This document shows positions 44,028-55,739 of a DNA stretch of 64,000 nt, piece by piece (position 1 is the stretch's first letter; each line of letters starts with the position of its first letter). The stretch is taken from contig JAOBSW010001119.1 in NCBI GenBank assembly GCA_026214975.1, positions 30,890-94,889 on the forward strand, written 5' to 3'. The notes below the pieces were generated by a model. The model saw nothing but the letters and a program-made list of their open reading frames with translations, had not been told where the DNA came from and ran no database searches. The translations under genes and the position numbers were made by a program. This DNA comes from Gentiana macrophylla (Eukaryota > Streptophyta > Magnoliopsida > Gentianales > Gentianaceae).

Positions 44028-44745
44028 GTTTCGGAAAATTGCAGAGATTTAATCCGAGACATTGATGCTGTTGTAATATAGGGAAAAGCTCGATGAGGTC
44101 GTAGATCGGTCTCATCATGCCGAACCATGTGGACGACGTGAGTTCAAGCGTCGGAATAACAACGATAGAGATAACAGAGATGAGTATCGAAGAAGAAGGG
44201 ATCACTCACCAGATCCTGATGGTCAAATGGACAATCGCCCAGTGAACATGATCAACATGATCTCAGGGGGGCCGAAAAATCCAGCCGGGACCGAAGGCAC
44301 AAGCAGTAGCAGGTCTGCTGCTCCTTCTCAATAGAATAAAAGACAGAAAATGTCGGGAGAAGTGACTTATGGTCCAAAAGATTCTTTACCCTTGGTAATC
44401 AACAATGAAGGGTTAGTAATAGAAGCGGTGATCAGCAAGAATCGGACAAAGCGAATATGTGTAGACACGGGCAGAGCCGTGAACGTCCTATACCACAATG
44501 TGTTTAGAGCGATGAAATTGAAGGATACCGATCTAACCCCGTTTTAGCTCCTCTGTTCGGCTTTGCCGGACCTCCACTTCATCCACTGGTGTGATCAAAC
44601 TTCTTACTACTTTTGGAGAGGGAACCAGGGGCAGGACCCTAATGGTGGATTATGTGGTGGTAAGGGCGCCATCAGCTTAGAATGTGATTATGGGAAGACC
44701 AGCACTTATCGATCTCCGAGCTGTAATTTCACCAGCTCATGTTAG
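44028..44745 (+). pseudogene. Tat gag end and protease (copy 2)
   Basis: Resumes at ENCRDLI-type coding with a stop in the linker. The protease follows at 44350: KDSLPLVINNEGLVIEAVIS, then VDTGRAVNVLYHNVF, where copy 1 has VDTGSA, so the Ser of the active-site triplet is Arg here. A TAG (44545) replaces a Gln codon. Confidence 0.82.
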
Positions 44746-45021
44746 TATGAAAATCCTGACAGGAGAGGGTTCGATAGAAATCAAAGAGGATGTGGAAACC
44801 GCCAGGAGCTGCTACACAGCAACCGTAAGCGGGAAAATGATGGTCAGCAAGTAACCATAGAAGTACTACTTCCTGAAGATGAGGAGAACTGGTTGTCCAA
44901 AGATCAGACATAAGTTGTTCGTCTATGGGATGAACATGCGGATTCAACAGTTAGCGAGGGGGCATGGATTCAAGACTCACACAGGAAATCTCTGATAAAT
45001 CTTCTGAAAGAGTTCAGGGAT

Positions 45022-45786
45022 GTGTTTGCATGGAAAGCAGATGACATGCCAGGATTATCTCCAGATCCAGCAATTCATATGTTGAACATAGATCCGAACA
45101 GGAAGCCTGTTCGTCAAAATAAAAGGCATTTCGCCTCTGAGCGCATCACAACAATTAAGCAAGAAGTGACAAAGTTGTTACAGGCTAACATAATCAAAGA
45201 ATTCGTATATCCTGAGTGGTTAGCAAAACCTGTACTAGTCAGAAAGCCAGATGGGAGCTAGAGGATGTGCGTAGATTTCACAGATCTCAACAAAGCATGC
45301 CCAAAAGATTGTTATGCTTTACCCAAGATTGATCATCTAGTGGACTCAAAAGTGGGGTTTGAAGTGTTTGCATTCCTAGATGCGTGCAAAGGATATCATC
45401 AGATCACAATGGATCCTTAAGATGTGGAAAAGACTGCCTTCATAATAGATATTGGGGCATACTGCTACGTCACTATGCCCTTCGGCCTGAAGAATGCTAG
45501 AGCGACATACCAAAGGGCTGTAAATACAGTTTTTGCCGAACAGATCGGGAGATGTATGGAGGTGTACGTGGACGACCTCATGATCAAGAGCAGGTCTCTT
45601 GATCAATATTTGAGTGATGTCAGAGAAGTGTTTGAAGTTTTAAGGAAAACTCAGATGAAACTTAACCCCAAGAAATGCACGTTTGGGGTCAGATCAGGAA
45701 AATTCTTAGGGTACATGATATCCAAAGACAAAATTAGAGCAAATCCAGATAAGATTGATGCACTGAAGACTATGTCCCCTCCGTAA
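45022..45786 (+). pseudogene. Tat reverse transcriptase (copy 2)
   Basis: Same domain as copy 1, with the catalytic box intact as VYVDDLMIKS. Stops: TAG at 45259 (Trp in copy 1), TAA at 45418 (Gln in copy 1) and TAA at 45784 (Lys in copy 1). The inactivating lesions differ from those in copy 1, so the copies decayed independently after duplication. Confidence 0.85.
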
Positions 45787-45799
45787 AACATCAAAGAAG

Positions 45800-46330
45800 T
45801 ACAACGATTAACGGGATGAATAACAGCTTTGAACAGGTTTCTATCCAGATCGGCACAGCATGCCATGCCATTTTTCAAAATTTTGAGAATAGCAAGTCCT
45901 TTTTCCATGGGACGAGGAAAGTCAAAAGGCCTTTGAAGAACTGAAATCGTACTTGTCCGAACTGCCCACCTTAACGGCTCCTCAGGTAGGAGAACCCTTG
46001 TACGTCTACTTGGCAGTATGTGAAGAAGCACTGAGCGCAGTACTGTTTAAAGAACAAGACGGACAACAGATACCAGTTTTATTTGTAAGCAAAGCACTCC
46101 ATGGACCAGAGGTCAGATATTCAAATGCAGAGAAATTAGCATTGGCATTGGTGCATGCCTCCAGGAAGTTGAGACCCTACTTCCAGGCACACCCTATCAC
46201 GGTAATCACAGACCAGCCCTTGCGGCAAATCTTGGGGCGACCAGAAACCTCAGGAAGGTTAGCAAAGTGGGTCGTCAAACTGGCAGAATATGATGTTGAC
46301 TTCCGCCCCCGAACTGCCATCAAACCATAA
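45800..46330 (+). pseudogene. Tat RNase H (copy 2)
   Basis: LTAPQVGEPLYVYLAVCEEA, VSKALHGPEVRYSNAEKLAL and ITDQPLRQILGRPETSGRLA are continuous here, unlike copy 1. It ends at a TAA at 46328 in place of the Gln of copy 1 (IKAQALTDF). Confidence 0.82.
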
Positions 46331-46395
46331 GCCTTAGTGGATTTCCTAGCTGAAGGGATAGCTGTTCGGCCGGAGGACGATCAGACAAAATTTGA

Positions 46396-46800
46396 AGAAA
46401 ATAGATGGAACTTATTTGTTGATAGAGCAGCCAGCAAAGAAGGAGCAGGGGCAGGTCTCCTGCTCGTCAGTCCAAAAGGGGAAGAGTTCCCCTACGTTTT
46501 AAGGTTTGGTTTTTGACCCACCAATAACGAAGCTGAGTATGAAGCCCTAATTACAGGGCTCAAGTTGGCGAGAAAACTTGGAGCAGATAGTCTGTAGGTT
46601 TACAGCGATTCACAACTCGTTGTAAATCACATAAATGGAGAATATGAGGCTAAAGGGGAGCCCATGAAAAAATACTTAACCGTGGATCGAACTCTGCTGG
46701 AAAAATTCCAGAAGGTCCAGGCTGATCGAATACCCCGAACAGAGAATAGAAGAGCAGACTCCTTGTCAAAGTAAGCGTCAAACTTCGTGTCAGAGAAAAA
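46396..46800 (+). pseudogene. Tat additional RNase H (copy 2)
   Basis: RWNLFVDRAASKEGAGAGLL, then after a stop NNEAEYEALITGLKLARKLG, VYSDSQLVVNHINGEYEAKG and RIPRTENRRADSLSK. The Asp, Glu and Asp positions are visible; this copy preserves the fold better than copy 1. Confidence 0.8.
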
Positions 46801-46832
46801 AGTGCTGGTGGAACTCCTCAAAGAAAGAAGTT

Positions 46833-48103
46833 ATGATCAACAAATCATTCAGCCAATCAGGCAAGACAGTACTTGGATGGACCCCATTGTGTCATATCTC
46901 AGAGATACTATCTTACCTCAAGACAAGGTTCAGGTCAGGAAGATTAAAATCTGAACGACCAGATATTCGCTGTTCGAGAACGTCCTCTATCGCAGGTCGT
47001 GTATTGCACCATGGCTTAGGTGTGCAACAAGTGAAGAAGGGAACTACCTTCTCAGAGAGATACACTTGGGAATTGTGGGAATCACCCAGGAGCTCGGACC
47101 TTAGCAAGGAAGTGCAGGCTGTTCGGCTGCTGTTGGCCAACAATGTTGGAAGACGCTAAAAAGTTAGTGGAAAAGTGCAATTCATGCCAGGTGCACGATA
47201 ATCTGTCACATCAGCCATCTCAAGACATGGTTCCAGTAGGCTTCCCATCACCCTTTGATCAGTAGGGGGTAGATCTAGTAGGGCCACTTCCGTGAGCTCC
47301 CGGCAATTTCCGATGTCTGATAGTAGCAGTGGATTATTTCACCAAGTGGGTCGAAGCCAAACCGCTGACTACCAACAGGGAAGCAAATACAAAAATTTCT
47401 GTGGATGAACATAGTGTGCAGATATGGAATACCAAAAACTCTGATTTCAGACAATGGAACTCAATTTGAAGATAATATTGTCAAAGAATCGTGTGCCGAA
47501 CTGCACATAACTCAACATTTCCCTCTGTTGGTCATCCCCAAACTAATGGGCAGGTCGAACAGACCAACTAGAGGATTAAAACTGGGCTGAAGAAACGCCT
47601 AGAGGAAGAAGGAGAGAGTTGGACCGAGCATTTTCCTAACATTTTATGGGCCTACAGAACAACTCCAAACTCGGCCACAGGAGAAACTCTGTTCAGCTTA
47701 GCATATGGGTGCGAAGCGGTAATTCCGGCCGAGATCGGTCTACCGTCACCACGAGCATCGCTCTACTATGAAGGTCAGCAGTTAAACAAGCTCATGCACT
47801 CAAAGGATGACCTGGAAGAAGCTCGGTATGTGGGCTCTATTAGGATGGCCAAGTATAAACAGTGCATATCTCAGTATTATGACTCACGGGGTTAAACACT
47901 CATACTTTAAGGAGGGAGATCTGGTACCCAGAAAGAATGAGGTCAGCAGGCAAGGACCTCAAGGAAAACTTGACCCAAACTGGGAAGGCCCATACAAAGT
48001 AGTCAAGGTACATGGGAAAGGAGCATATCAGCTGGCTGATGCAAATGGAAGGACCATACCGCACAGCTGGAATGCAAACAACCTCAGAAAATTTTATGTC
48101 TAG
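46833..48103 (+). pseudogene. Tat integrase (copy 2)
   Basis: Fragments of the zinc domain (frameshifted, 46970-47200), DDE core with TLISDNGTQFEDN (47405-47590) and a C-terminal domain that copy 1 lacks (LDPNWEGPYKVVKVHGKGAY, then NANNLRKFYV-stop). The point matching the copy 1 breakpoint is at about 47784. Confidence 0.83.
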
Positions 48104-48214
48104 GACAGGTTCCAGACTTTACTTGTGCATTATTTATGTTTTCAATTTTATGCCTCAGTTATTATAATAAAAATTTCTTTTACACATGCATTATTCATTA
48201 TATATGATTGTTAT

Positions 48215-48600
48215 GAACTGAGCCGCAGGTCGGACTAAGAAAAAGTTTGTGAAGGGCAAACGATATTAGTCTGCAGGACAGACCCCGCGAACTGAGCCGC
48301 CGGTCGGACTTTGAAGAAGTTTGCAAGAACAAACTCTATAAGTCTGCAGGACAGACCAAATGAACTGAGCCGCAGGTCGGACTCAGAAAAGTTTGATACA
48401 AACACTACGAAGCAGACGATCAGAACTGATATATATTTCAGAACTGAATGTAGAATAAACTTAGAAAACTGAATTAATCAATCTTTCTAAGTCTGCAGGC
48501 GAACAATCGAATGAAATGCACGCTTAAGGCTGTGATACTCAGAAAGTTGGAAATATTCCAAACTCTCTAAGTCTACAGGAGAAATCTTCGGTTTTCCTCT
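48215..48600 (+). repeat. Tandem repeats in the Tat 3' region
   Basis: GAACTGAGCCGC begins units at 48215, 48289 and 48362 (periods 74 and 73), each with GGTCGGACT, AGTTTG and AGTCTGCAGG. Decayed units follow (AAGTCTGCAGGCGAAC, AAGTCTACAGGAGAAA). Such 3'-UTR tandem repeats are a known habit of Tat/Ogre elements and can seed satellites. Confidence 0.8.
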
Positions 48601-48875
48601 TCCTCTATCCCATAGGTACAGTGTTTGAATCAATAGAGTACTTTTTCTTTTGTATGAGAGACGATCAGAACTTATACTAAAGCACACCATTCAAAAGAAA
48701 AGCTCGTAAATGATGTCCTTCAGGGGGACAAAGGACCCCAAGTTATGTTTAAAAACAAAAGCAAAGGCTAAAAGCCAAAATAATTAAATAATAATTAGCA
48801 TAACAAGTGCCTAAAAGGCATATGTTGTCGAAAATAAAAATGCAATAGAAAAAGTTGGATATTATTACAAATTTT

Positions 48876-49959
48876 TCAACAAAATGATAGATGCCTAAGC
48901 CTAAGAGTCAGCTGCAGGGTCCCCTTGAGAAGGCTAATCTGAAGGCATACTGGAAGGCTGAGCCAAACATGTACTGGTTTGCTGAGCGGCAGGTCTGCGA
49001 GCATACTTCTTGGCCAGATCTTCACCGGCCTGAAACACCTTAAGTCTGGCCTCATAGAGCTTATTGCCACCAGGCTTGCGGAGCCCCCCCATGTTGAAGA
49101 TTCTCAATGACCAGCTGAGGACACTGCTCATTGACCTAGTCTACACCCAGGGTGTACACATGACTTAAGATGGAGCCAAGTAAAACCTTCAAGGCCCTAG
49201 TAAAGTGAGCAGAGCTCTTATACTCATGAATAGCTTGAGCGATCCCCACAGGTATTGCGGCCTCAAGCCCCTCATGATCAGCGCTGAGTTTGGCCAAGGT
49301 CTCCTCCCGTTCAGCACCAGCAGTGCGTAGCTCTTTCAACTCGGCTTGCTGAGCCAGTATAATCTTCTCCATATCAGCGATCTGCGCATCCTTGGATAGA
49401 GACTCATCCTTATGTTTTTTACGGCTTTCTGAAGGATCGATGATCCGCCATTCTAGAGAAACTTTTTAGGTGGAGAAGCTGTCAAGCCTGTTCAAGATCT
49501 CCTTCCCGGCTCTGATGACCTGATAAAAGATAGACAAAGGTCAGTATGATAAAAGACAACAAAAAAGAGAACATGTAAAAATGAAAACAAAGCGGCATAC
49601 CACTGAGGCCAGATCCTTGTCCGGCAGTTCGGACAGAAAATCGCCTTGGGTAATAGAACCCCCTCAGAAAGGTCCTGGTCACCTCGATCAGCTCTACCCC
49701 TATTTTGTCCAGATCGGGAGCGCAGTTGGAGCTGTCTCCCAGGGTCAAAACCTTTCAGGATGATCAGGCTATCATCCTGCTGATTAGTACGCTGCACAGA
49801 AGCAGTCAATTCATCTTGCTGAAGACCCTCCTCAGTGTGAGGATCCTCAGGATTGACCTCCGGATTAACCAGACCCGGCTCCACCACCACACCAGCCCCA
49901 AGAGCCTCTGGGTTCAAAAATTGTTCGTTGTGCTCAGGCACAGCTTCCTCCTTAAAAGC
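48876..49959 (-). pseudogene. Tat antisense gene, 3' exons (coiled-coil part)
   Basis: Downstream of the antisense ORF at 50085-51008, minus-strand coding potential continues: PEHNEQFLNPEALGAGVVVE (49601-49959; preceded by the acceptor TTTTTATCAG), then after another acceptor at 49519, ILAQQAELKELRTAGAEREE, a heptad-like charged helix, and a tail to about 48890. Probably spliced exons of one gene; phases at the second junction do not agree and stops occur, so it is decayed. Confidence 0.5.
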
Positions 49960-50084
49960 CTGATAAAAACATCAGCGCAGTCGGCCACTGAAAAGGAAAA
50001 AGACACAATGTCGGTTCGAGTAAAGAGGAACGCAAAAGCAACAAAAATATGCAAAGTTAAAGCACAAATAAACTCCTACAGTTG

Positions 50085-51008
50085 TTATACTCCTCTTGGG
50101 TAAGGCTCAGGTCCGGAGTCGGCTAGGCGAGCTGCCTCGATCAGTTCGGGGGGCCATTGTTCGAAGTCCAAGAGAAGACCAGATCCGGCAATATCGTTAA
50201 GTAATCCTTCACTAACCCCAGTAGGGCACACATCAGCTAGAAGTTGAAAGTAATTCCAGCTGCTCAGCTCAGGATGTCTACCATGCCGGATAAAGAAGAA
50301 ATGATTCTTCCACTCATGAATAGAGGTCTTCCCCTTCGACAGTATGGGGATGCCCCTTCAGTGGTCTGTACGGCAAGGAAAGTAATACCACCCGCTGTGA
50401 TTCCTAACTTTTTTATGCTGGTAAAATGTCCTAAATAGGTCTATAGTGAACTCTGTGTCCATTAATCTACAGAAGATCATGAAGCCGACAATCGCCCTAA
50501 CTCCATTAGGGACAATATGGACAGATCCCAGTTGGTAGTGCCTCGGAATGGACAAGAAGGCCGGGCAGAATGTGACCCTAAGTCCACAGACGAATTGCTC
50601 CTTGTACACAGTACAATACCCCTCAGGGGTCTGATGAGCATACAAGTTTACACCCCCAGGCAGCTGGGGAGAATACTGGTCCATATCGATGTTGTATTGG
50701 GTACAGATTTGCAAGATATCATCCTGAGTCAGCTTGGACCTTACCCCAAAACAGCCAACTGCTGATCTAGCCGTCATATGGGCTCTAAGGCTTTGATTCA
50801 AAGAGGTAAATCCAAAAGAGTTATGGGGTCTGGGTGGGTTAGCAGGCGGTGGATCTACGACGAACTGCTCAAAATCACTACGACCAGGGGCATAATTAAA
50901 GGCAGGGGTTTCTATTGGAGCCCTAGGTTGGAGAATTTCTACTTCAGATTCAAATTGGGATTCGAATTCCTTCTCAATTGAACTACTAGATGCAATGCTC
51001 GTCCTCAT
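50085..51008 (-). pseudogene. Tat antisense additional ORF (gypsy-type putative transposase domain)
   Basis: The 216-codon frame starts MRTSIASSSSIEKEFESQFE. A conserved block follows: KLTQDDILQICTQYNIDMDQ, then GYCTVYKEQFVCGLRVTFCP, then VRAIVGFMIFCRLMDTEFTI. It stops at a TGA (50358) but stays open in the same frame through KTSIHEWKNHFFFIRHG and ELIEAARLADSGPEPYP. The pattern resembles the plant domain named 'putative gypsy-type transposon' (recognised from memory; PF04195 likely). It lies antisense between integrase and the 3' LTR, where Tat elements are known to carry extra ORFs. The role is unknown; the coding strand is opposite to gag-pol, so it would need its own promoter. Confidence 0.7.
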
Positions 51009-51370
51009 TAACTGGGAAAAACAGAAGCAGAAAAGAGGAAGAAAAATATAAACTCTGGAAGAAAAGAATAGAAATGCTTACTTGAAGAAAATGCGAGGTC
51101 TTGAGAGAATAGAGATCTTCCATTTAATGGCAGAAGTGGAGAAGTGGGAAAGCCTGATATGAAAGAACAGGTTATAACCCCCCTCCCCCCAAAAGTGTAA
51201 ACGACATCAGTTGTGGGAAAGAGAGAAAAACTCCTCGTATGCCGCAAAAGTAATGATGACCTATTTAATAGACTGCCACCTGGCAGTTAAGCAATTCAAA
51301 ACATGAGATCGGATATGTCCGGCCGAACCGCCAAATAGTGCAGATCTGACCAACTGAAAGTAAGATCAGA

Positions 51371-51383
51371 TCTAGGGGGCTTA
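51371..51383 (+). promoter_or_regulatory. Tat polypurine tract
   Basis: TCTAGGGGGCTTA directly before the 3' LTR start TGATGATAGCC. Confidence 0.6.
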
Positions 51384-52049
51384 TGATGATAGCCGACCCG
51401 AACTATGCCACGCATCGTCCATTTAGGACGTGTAATATATGATTAATCCCTAAACATAGGGAATTAAGGACCAGGAGCCCTAGAAACATACCTAAGGGCA
51501 GGTCCCTTGCCCCTATTGGGAGATCGGCAAAAATTCCTCCTCCAGCCACCGCAGGTCGGCCAAGGTTTGGTGAAGATGAGCTGCCCAGTTCGTCCTTAAT
51601 GGTCTTGGGGGCTCATCGTAGGATGCTCAGAGCAACCCCGGCTGTTATTCCACGGACGGGATAACTGAACATGAATGAGGAAAGAATCCTTAGTCTTAAA
51701 GACTGTGATATTGACATTAGATATTTCCATGATTATCCCTAAATCATAGGGATTTAGGCGTTATATCCTTAGGGATGTAATAATGATAATTACAATGCAA
51801 TTCCTTGCATGACAAGGAAATGGATAAATCATCCCCTATATAAATAACCCCTAGGAACTACGAAAGACTTGATTCCAATTAAGCTTTTGGATACGTAGGC
51901 AACTCAAGAGAAATAACTCTAGAGGTCAGTCTAAAATACACAAAACGCCTATCCCTCTTTCCACACGATTTAGGGTTCTAAGGGATTAAGGTCTTTGTCA
52001 CAAAGATAATCGTCTCGGATTTATTCATAGACGAAGTCTAGCATCGTCA
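51384..52049 (+). repeat. Tat 3' LTR (copy 2)
   Basis: TGATGATAGCCGACC to CATCGTCA, 666 bp. TATATAAA at 51837-51844. Followed by the CCGAC duplication. Confidence 0.92.
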
Positions 52050-52216
52050 CCGACTTATTAGGGAAATACTTGTGTGGTGTCTCCACGAGATAAACACAAA
52101 TTTTATTTACTTTTAAGAGAATCGATTTTAATTTTTTTGTATCAAATACGAGAGTAATGATGAGAACTTTATCGGATTATCTAAACGATCGAAACTTTAA
52201 TCTCCTGGTTGATGGT
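52050..52216. other. Host spacer between Tat and copia elements
   Basis: CCGAC target duplication, then AT-rich unique DNA ending in ATGGT, the left target duplication of the copia element. No gene. Confidence 0.6.
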
Positions 52217-52450
52217 TGTGGAAATTATCAAGATCAAAAACAAAAACTATTTGATAGAATCGAGTAAGGAAGGAGGAGAAGTTCAGCCTTCTTCTTACAG
52301 CATCGTTTTTGGGAAAAATGAATCTCAATTATGTGCTCTCTCTTACCAGTCTAATAAAAGTGATGTTTATACTAGAGCACTAAATACATAATAAGTACAC
52401 ACAACACTATTTATTTACAAAGTAGTTTACTACTTACGTATATTCCAACA
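52217..52450 (-). repeat. Copia 3' LTR
   Basis: Plus strand TGTGGAAATTATC to TATTCCAACA. CCCCCGCAAG follows, whose reverse complement CTTGCGGGGG is the polypurine tract. Confidence 0.9.
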
Positions 52451-52555
52451 CCCCCGCAAGTTAGGAGGTGAAATAGTGAGATCTTTAGCGTTAAAAGACT
52501 GGAGAGCTCGATTAAGTGATGGGCCATCTAAGGGCTTTGTGAAGCAGTCTGCTAA

Positions 52556-52999
52556 CTATTGAAATAAAGATATAGGAAGCAATTTCACAAGCTCAGCTTG
52601 AAGTTTTTCACGTACGACGTGACAATCAACTTCTATGTGTTCGGTCCACTCATGGAACACCGGATTGGATGCAATGTGAAGTGCACTTTGGTTATCGTAG
52701 TACATTGAAATGGGTTGATGCACAACAACCTGCAAATAGACTAGGAGATACTTAAACCATTGAACCTCTGAAACTGTGGCTGCCATAGCCTTATATTCAC
52801 TCTCAACCGAACTTGTAGAAACAGTAGTCTGTTTCTTCGCTTTCCAGGACACTAAAGCATTACCCAGAAACAAACAATACCCAGTCACGGATTTTCTGCA
52901 TTCAATGCAACTTGCCCAATCGGAATCCGTAAAAGTAGTGGGAACCAGGGAATTCTTGACAGCATAATAGAGCCTTTGACCTGGACTTTTTTTTGACAT
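52556..52999 (-). pseudogene. Copia RNase H
   Basis: TFTDSDWASCIECRKSVTGY, VSWKAKKQTTVSTSSVESEY and MYYDNQSALHIASNPVFHEW, with the Asp, Glu and Asp positions retained. ESEYKAM and the NPVFHEWTEHIEVDCH segment are standard copia C-terminal motifs; the usual RTKHIE reads WTEHIE. Confidence 0.9.
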
Positions 53000-54063
53000 A
53001 TTTAAGCACTTTATAATCTAGCTGTGGGTGATTGATAGTGGGGGCATCAATAAATTGGCTCAATTGTTGTACTGCATACGCAATACCAGGCCTTGTAAAT
53101 GTTTGGTAGAGAAATTTCCCAACTATCCATCTATAAACGGAGTTACCAGCTAATCGAGGGGAATCCCATGTCGCAAAGAGTGTTTCGGGTCCAGGGGTGT
53201 AGAGCTAGGTTTTGCTCCTAAAACATCAAATTCTTGCAGCAAATTGATGGCATATTTCCTTTGAGAAAGAATCAACCCTTCCTAATTCCTAGCAATTTCT
53301 AGCCCCAAAAAAACTTCAAGGTACCTAAATCCTTGATCTGAAATTGATCATGTAGAAACCTCTTGGTAGCAGCAATGGCATCATTATTAGGACTAGCCAA
53401 AATTACATCATCTACATAAACTAAGAGAGCTACAAAGTCAGAACCTGAATTCTTGGTGAATAAACTATAATCACTATTAGATTGTATGAATCCTTGTTCA
53501 ATTACGGATGCTGTGAGCTTGGCACTCCATTGCCTACTAGCTTGTTTAAGGCCATATAAAGACTTCACTAATCTACAAACTGGATTTGGAACAACTGTCA
53601 TAAAACCTTAGGGCAGCTTCATGTACACTTCCTCATGGAGGTCTCCATGAAGGAAGGCATTATTAACATCCAATTGATGCATATACCAACCATTGGCAGT
53701 GGCTGTGGCTAATAAGGTTCTGATTGTTGCCATTTTTGCAACAGGGGAAAATGTTTCTTGGTAGTCCACCCCATACATGTGAGTATAACCCTTTGCCACT
53801 AACTGAGCCTTGTACCTTTCTACTTGTCCACCCGGTTTGTACTTGATCTTGTAGACCCATTTGCACCTTATAGCCTTTTTGTTGGGTGGTAATGAAACGA
53901 TTTTGCAAGTGTGGGTTGCCTCCAAGGCATTTATTTCCTTTTTCATTGCATGCTGCCATTTTTCATTCTTCATTGCTTGACTGTAAGAAGTAGGTTTTGT
54001 TTCTCTATGAATGTTACACACAAAACCCTTATAAGGTGGAGAGATAGCATGGGCATCCAACAC
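53000..54063 (-). pseudogene. Copia reverse transcriptase
   Basis: [60 protein letters not shown], then a TAA (about 53605, in place of Gln), LVKSLYGLKQASRQW and the catalytic LLVYVDDVILAS. The thumb region, 53000-53298, is frameshifted and has stops. Confidence 0.9.
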
Positions 54064-54461
54064 CTGTTGAATAACATGTGGTGAAGTAAGTGTTATATGA
54101 GAACATAAGTATCCTTAAGGTGAGCAGGAGGATGCTTGGCCCTATTTGAACTCCTAGGTTGATCAAGACAACAAGAGACTGGTCTGAATCAGTAGGAACA
54201 TGAGATGACTCTTCTGATGGAGGCATTGGAGAAGTGTCCTCTATGGGGTCAATGACTGTAAGATCTGGATGTGGTATTGGTAGGGAAATTGTGTCTGTAT
54301 TTCAAGCAGTAGAATCTGGTGGATGATGTTCAAACATGAAACATCTTTCATCAAAAATCACATTTCTGGAGAGAAATACATCATTAGTTTCCAAATTGTA
54401 TAGTATGTATCCCTTGGTAGTGGATGAATGTCCAATGTGGACACAAGGAACACTTCTAGGA

Positions 54462-55052
54462 TCAAATTGCTCTACCTTGTCTGAGTGTGGATGCATATGT
54501 TAGACATCCAAACACTTTGAATCTTGTGTAATCAGGAGGTCTCCCATATAGTTTCTCAAAAGGTGTAGAATCGTGTAAGATAGGAGTGGGTGTACTATTT
54601 ATCAAGCTGGCTGCATGGATGACACAATACCCCCAAGATCTGATAAGTAATGAGGCCTGAAATTTTAATGCCCTGGCTACTTTTAAAAGATGTTGATGCT
54701 TCCTCTCTACCAAACCATTTTGTTGAGGTGTATCCGTGCAAGAGGTCTGGTGTATAATTCCTTGTTCACTATAAAATTCAGGCATCTTGAACTCTCTACC
54801 GCTATCAGATCTAAGAATCTTTATGTGTGTGGCAAATTGTGTAATGACATATTGATTAAAGCTTTGTATAATAGCAGCTGCATCTGATTTATTATGTAGC
54901 AGGTGTACCCAAGTGAACCTACTATAGTCATCCACTATAGTAAGAAAGTATCTATGTCCCTGCATTGTTTCGTGCCTATAAGGACCCCACAAGTCCATAT
55001 GCACCAAAGCAAAAGGAACATTTACAATAGAAGTACTTAATGGAAATGACAA
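54462..55052 (-). pseudogene. Copia integrase
   Basis: MDLWGPYRHETMQGHRYFLT supplies the first Asp, KILRSDSGREF the second and QQNGLVERKHQHLL the Glu. The core looks intact. Preceding VWHLSSQRLKVL (near 55130) is the pre-integrase remnant, where the LGH of the zinc domain is missing. The frame breaks at about 54480, with the C-terminal part continuing at 54302-54496. Confidence 0.9.
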
Positions 55053-55109
55053 ATGTTTTTGCTTAGCTAGGGGACAAACATGGCATATCCTGTCTTGAGG
55101 GAGAGTTAC

Positions 55110-55724
55110 TTAAGTATCCTTTTGATTGAGCACCTTCAATCTCTGTGATGACAAATGCCACACCAAATCTTCTGTGATGTGTGCAGAGTTCTGAAAAGCT
55201 ACAAGATTGCAAGCTTTAATTGAAGGAACTTCCAGAATGTATAGGCCTTTTCTTTTATTAGTTGATCCAATCATCCCATGCTCTCGATCCTGTATATAGC
55301 ATTTATCAGATTCAAGTAGCACATTTATCTTAGGGTTTTCTGTGAGTCTACTCAATGAGATCAAGTTAAACTTGAAATCAGGCACATACAGGACATCAAC
55401 CAACTCCAAATTAGCATGCAGTTGTACCCTACCTATGTGTGAGACCAACACATTTTTACCATCTGGAAGACCAACTGTAACATTTTGAACTGTGGTACAT
55501 TTTGTGAATAACTGTGGATTACAGATCACATGATCTGTTGGCCTTGAATCCAATATCCAATTTGTGTGTAGATTACCTGAAGCCAACTCATTCTCAAATA
55601 GAAAAGCGGTGAAAATCGAAGCTTGATTCACCAAATGCTGACCATCTGGTTCCTTATGGTCCTGTCTACTTGACAACAAATGTTTCAATTGGCTGTACTC
55701 CTGGTGAGTAAGAGAAACAGACAC
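55110..55724 (-). pseudogene. Copia protease and pre-integrase region
   Basis: NWILDSRPTDHVI occupies the active-site position, where the family has DSG-A/S-TDH; the Gly-Ala pair is Arg-Pro, expected to inactivate the protease. VLYVPDFKFNLISLSRLTEN follows. Confidence 0.85.
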
Positions 55725-55739
55725 ATTACTAGTAGAATC

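Larger units (their letters stand above)
24644..52049 (+). mobile_element. Ty3/gypsy Tat-lineage element, copy 2, with nested insertions
   Basis: 5' LTR 24644-25304 and 3' LTR 51384-52049, flanked by perfect CCGAC duplications at 24639-24643 and 52050-52054. With the nested 17.4-kb insertion removed, the element is about 10 kb. Order: gag, protease, RT, RNase H, second RNase H, integrase, a 3.2-kb region with tandem repeats and an antisense ORF, polypurine tract, LTR. Stops are numerous, so it is non-functional. Confidence 0.93.
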
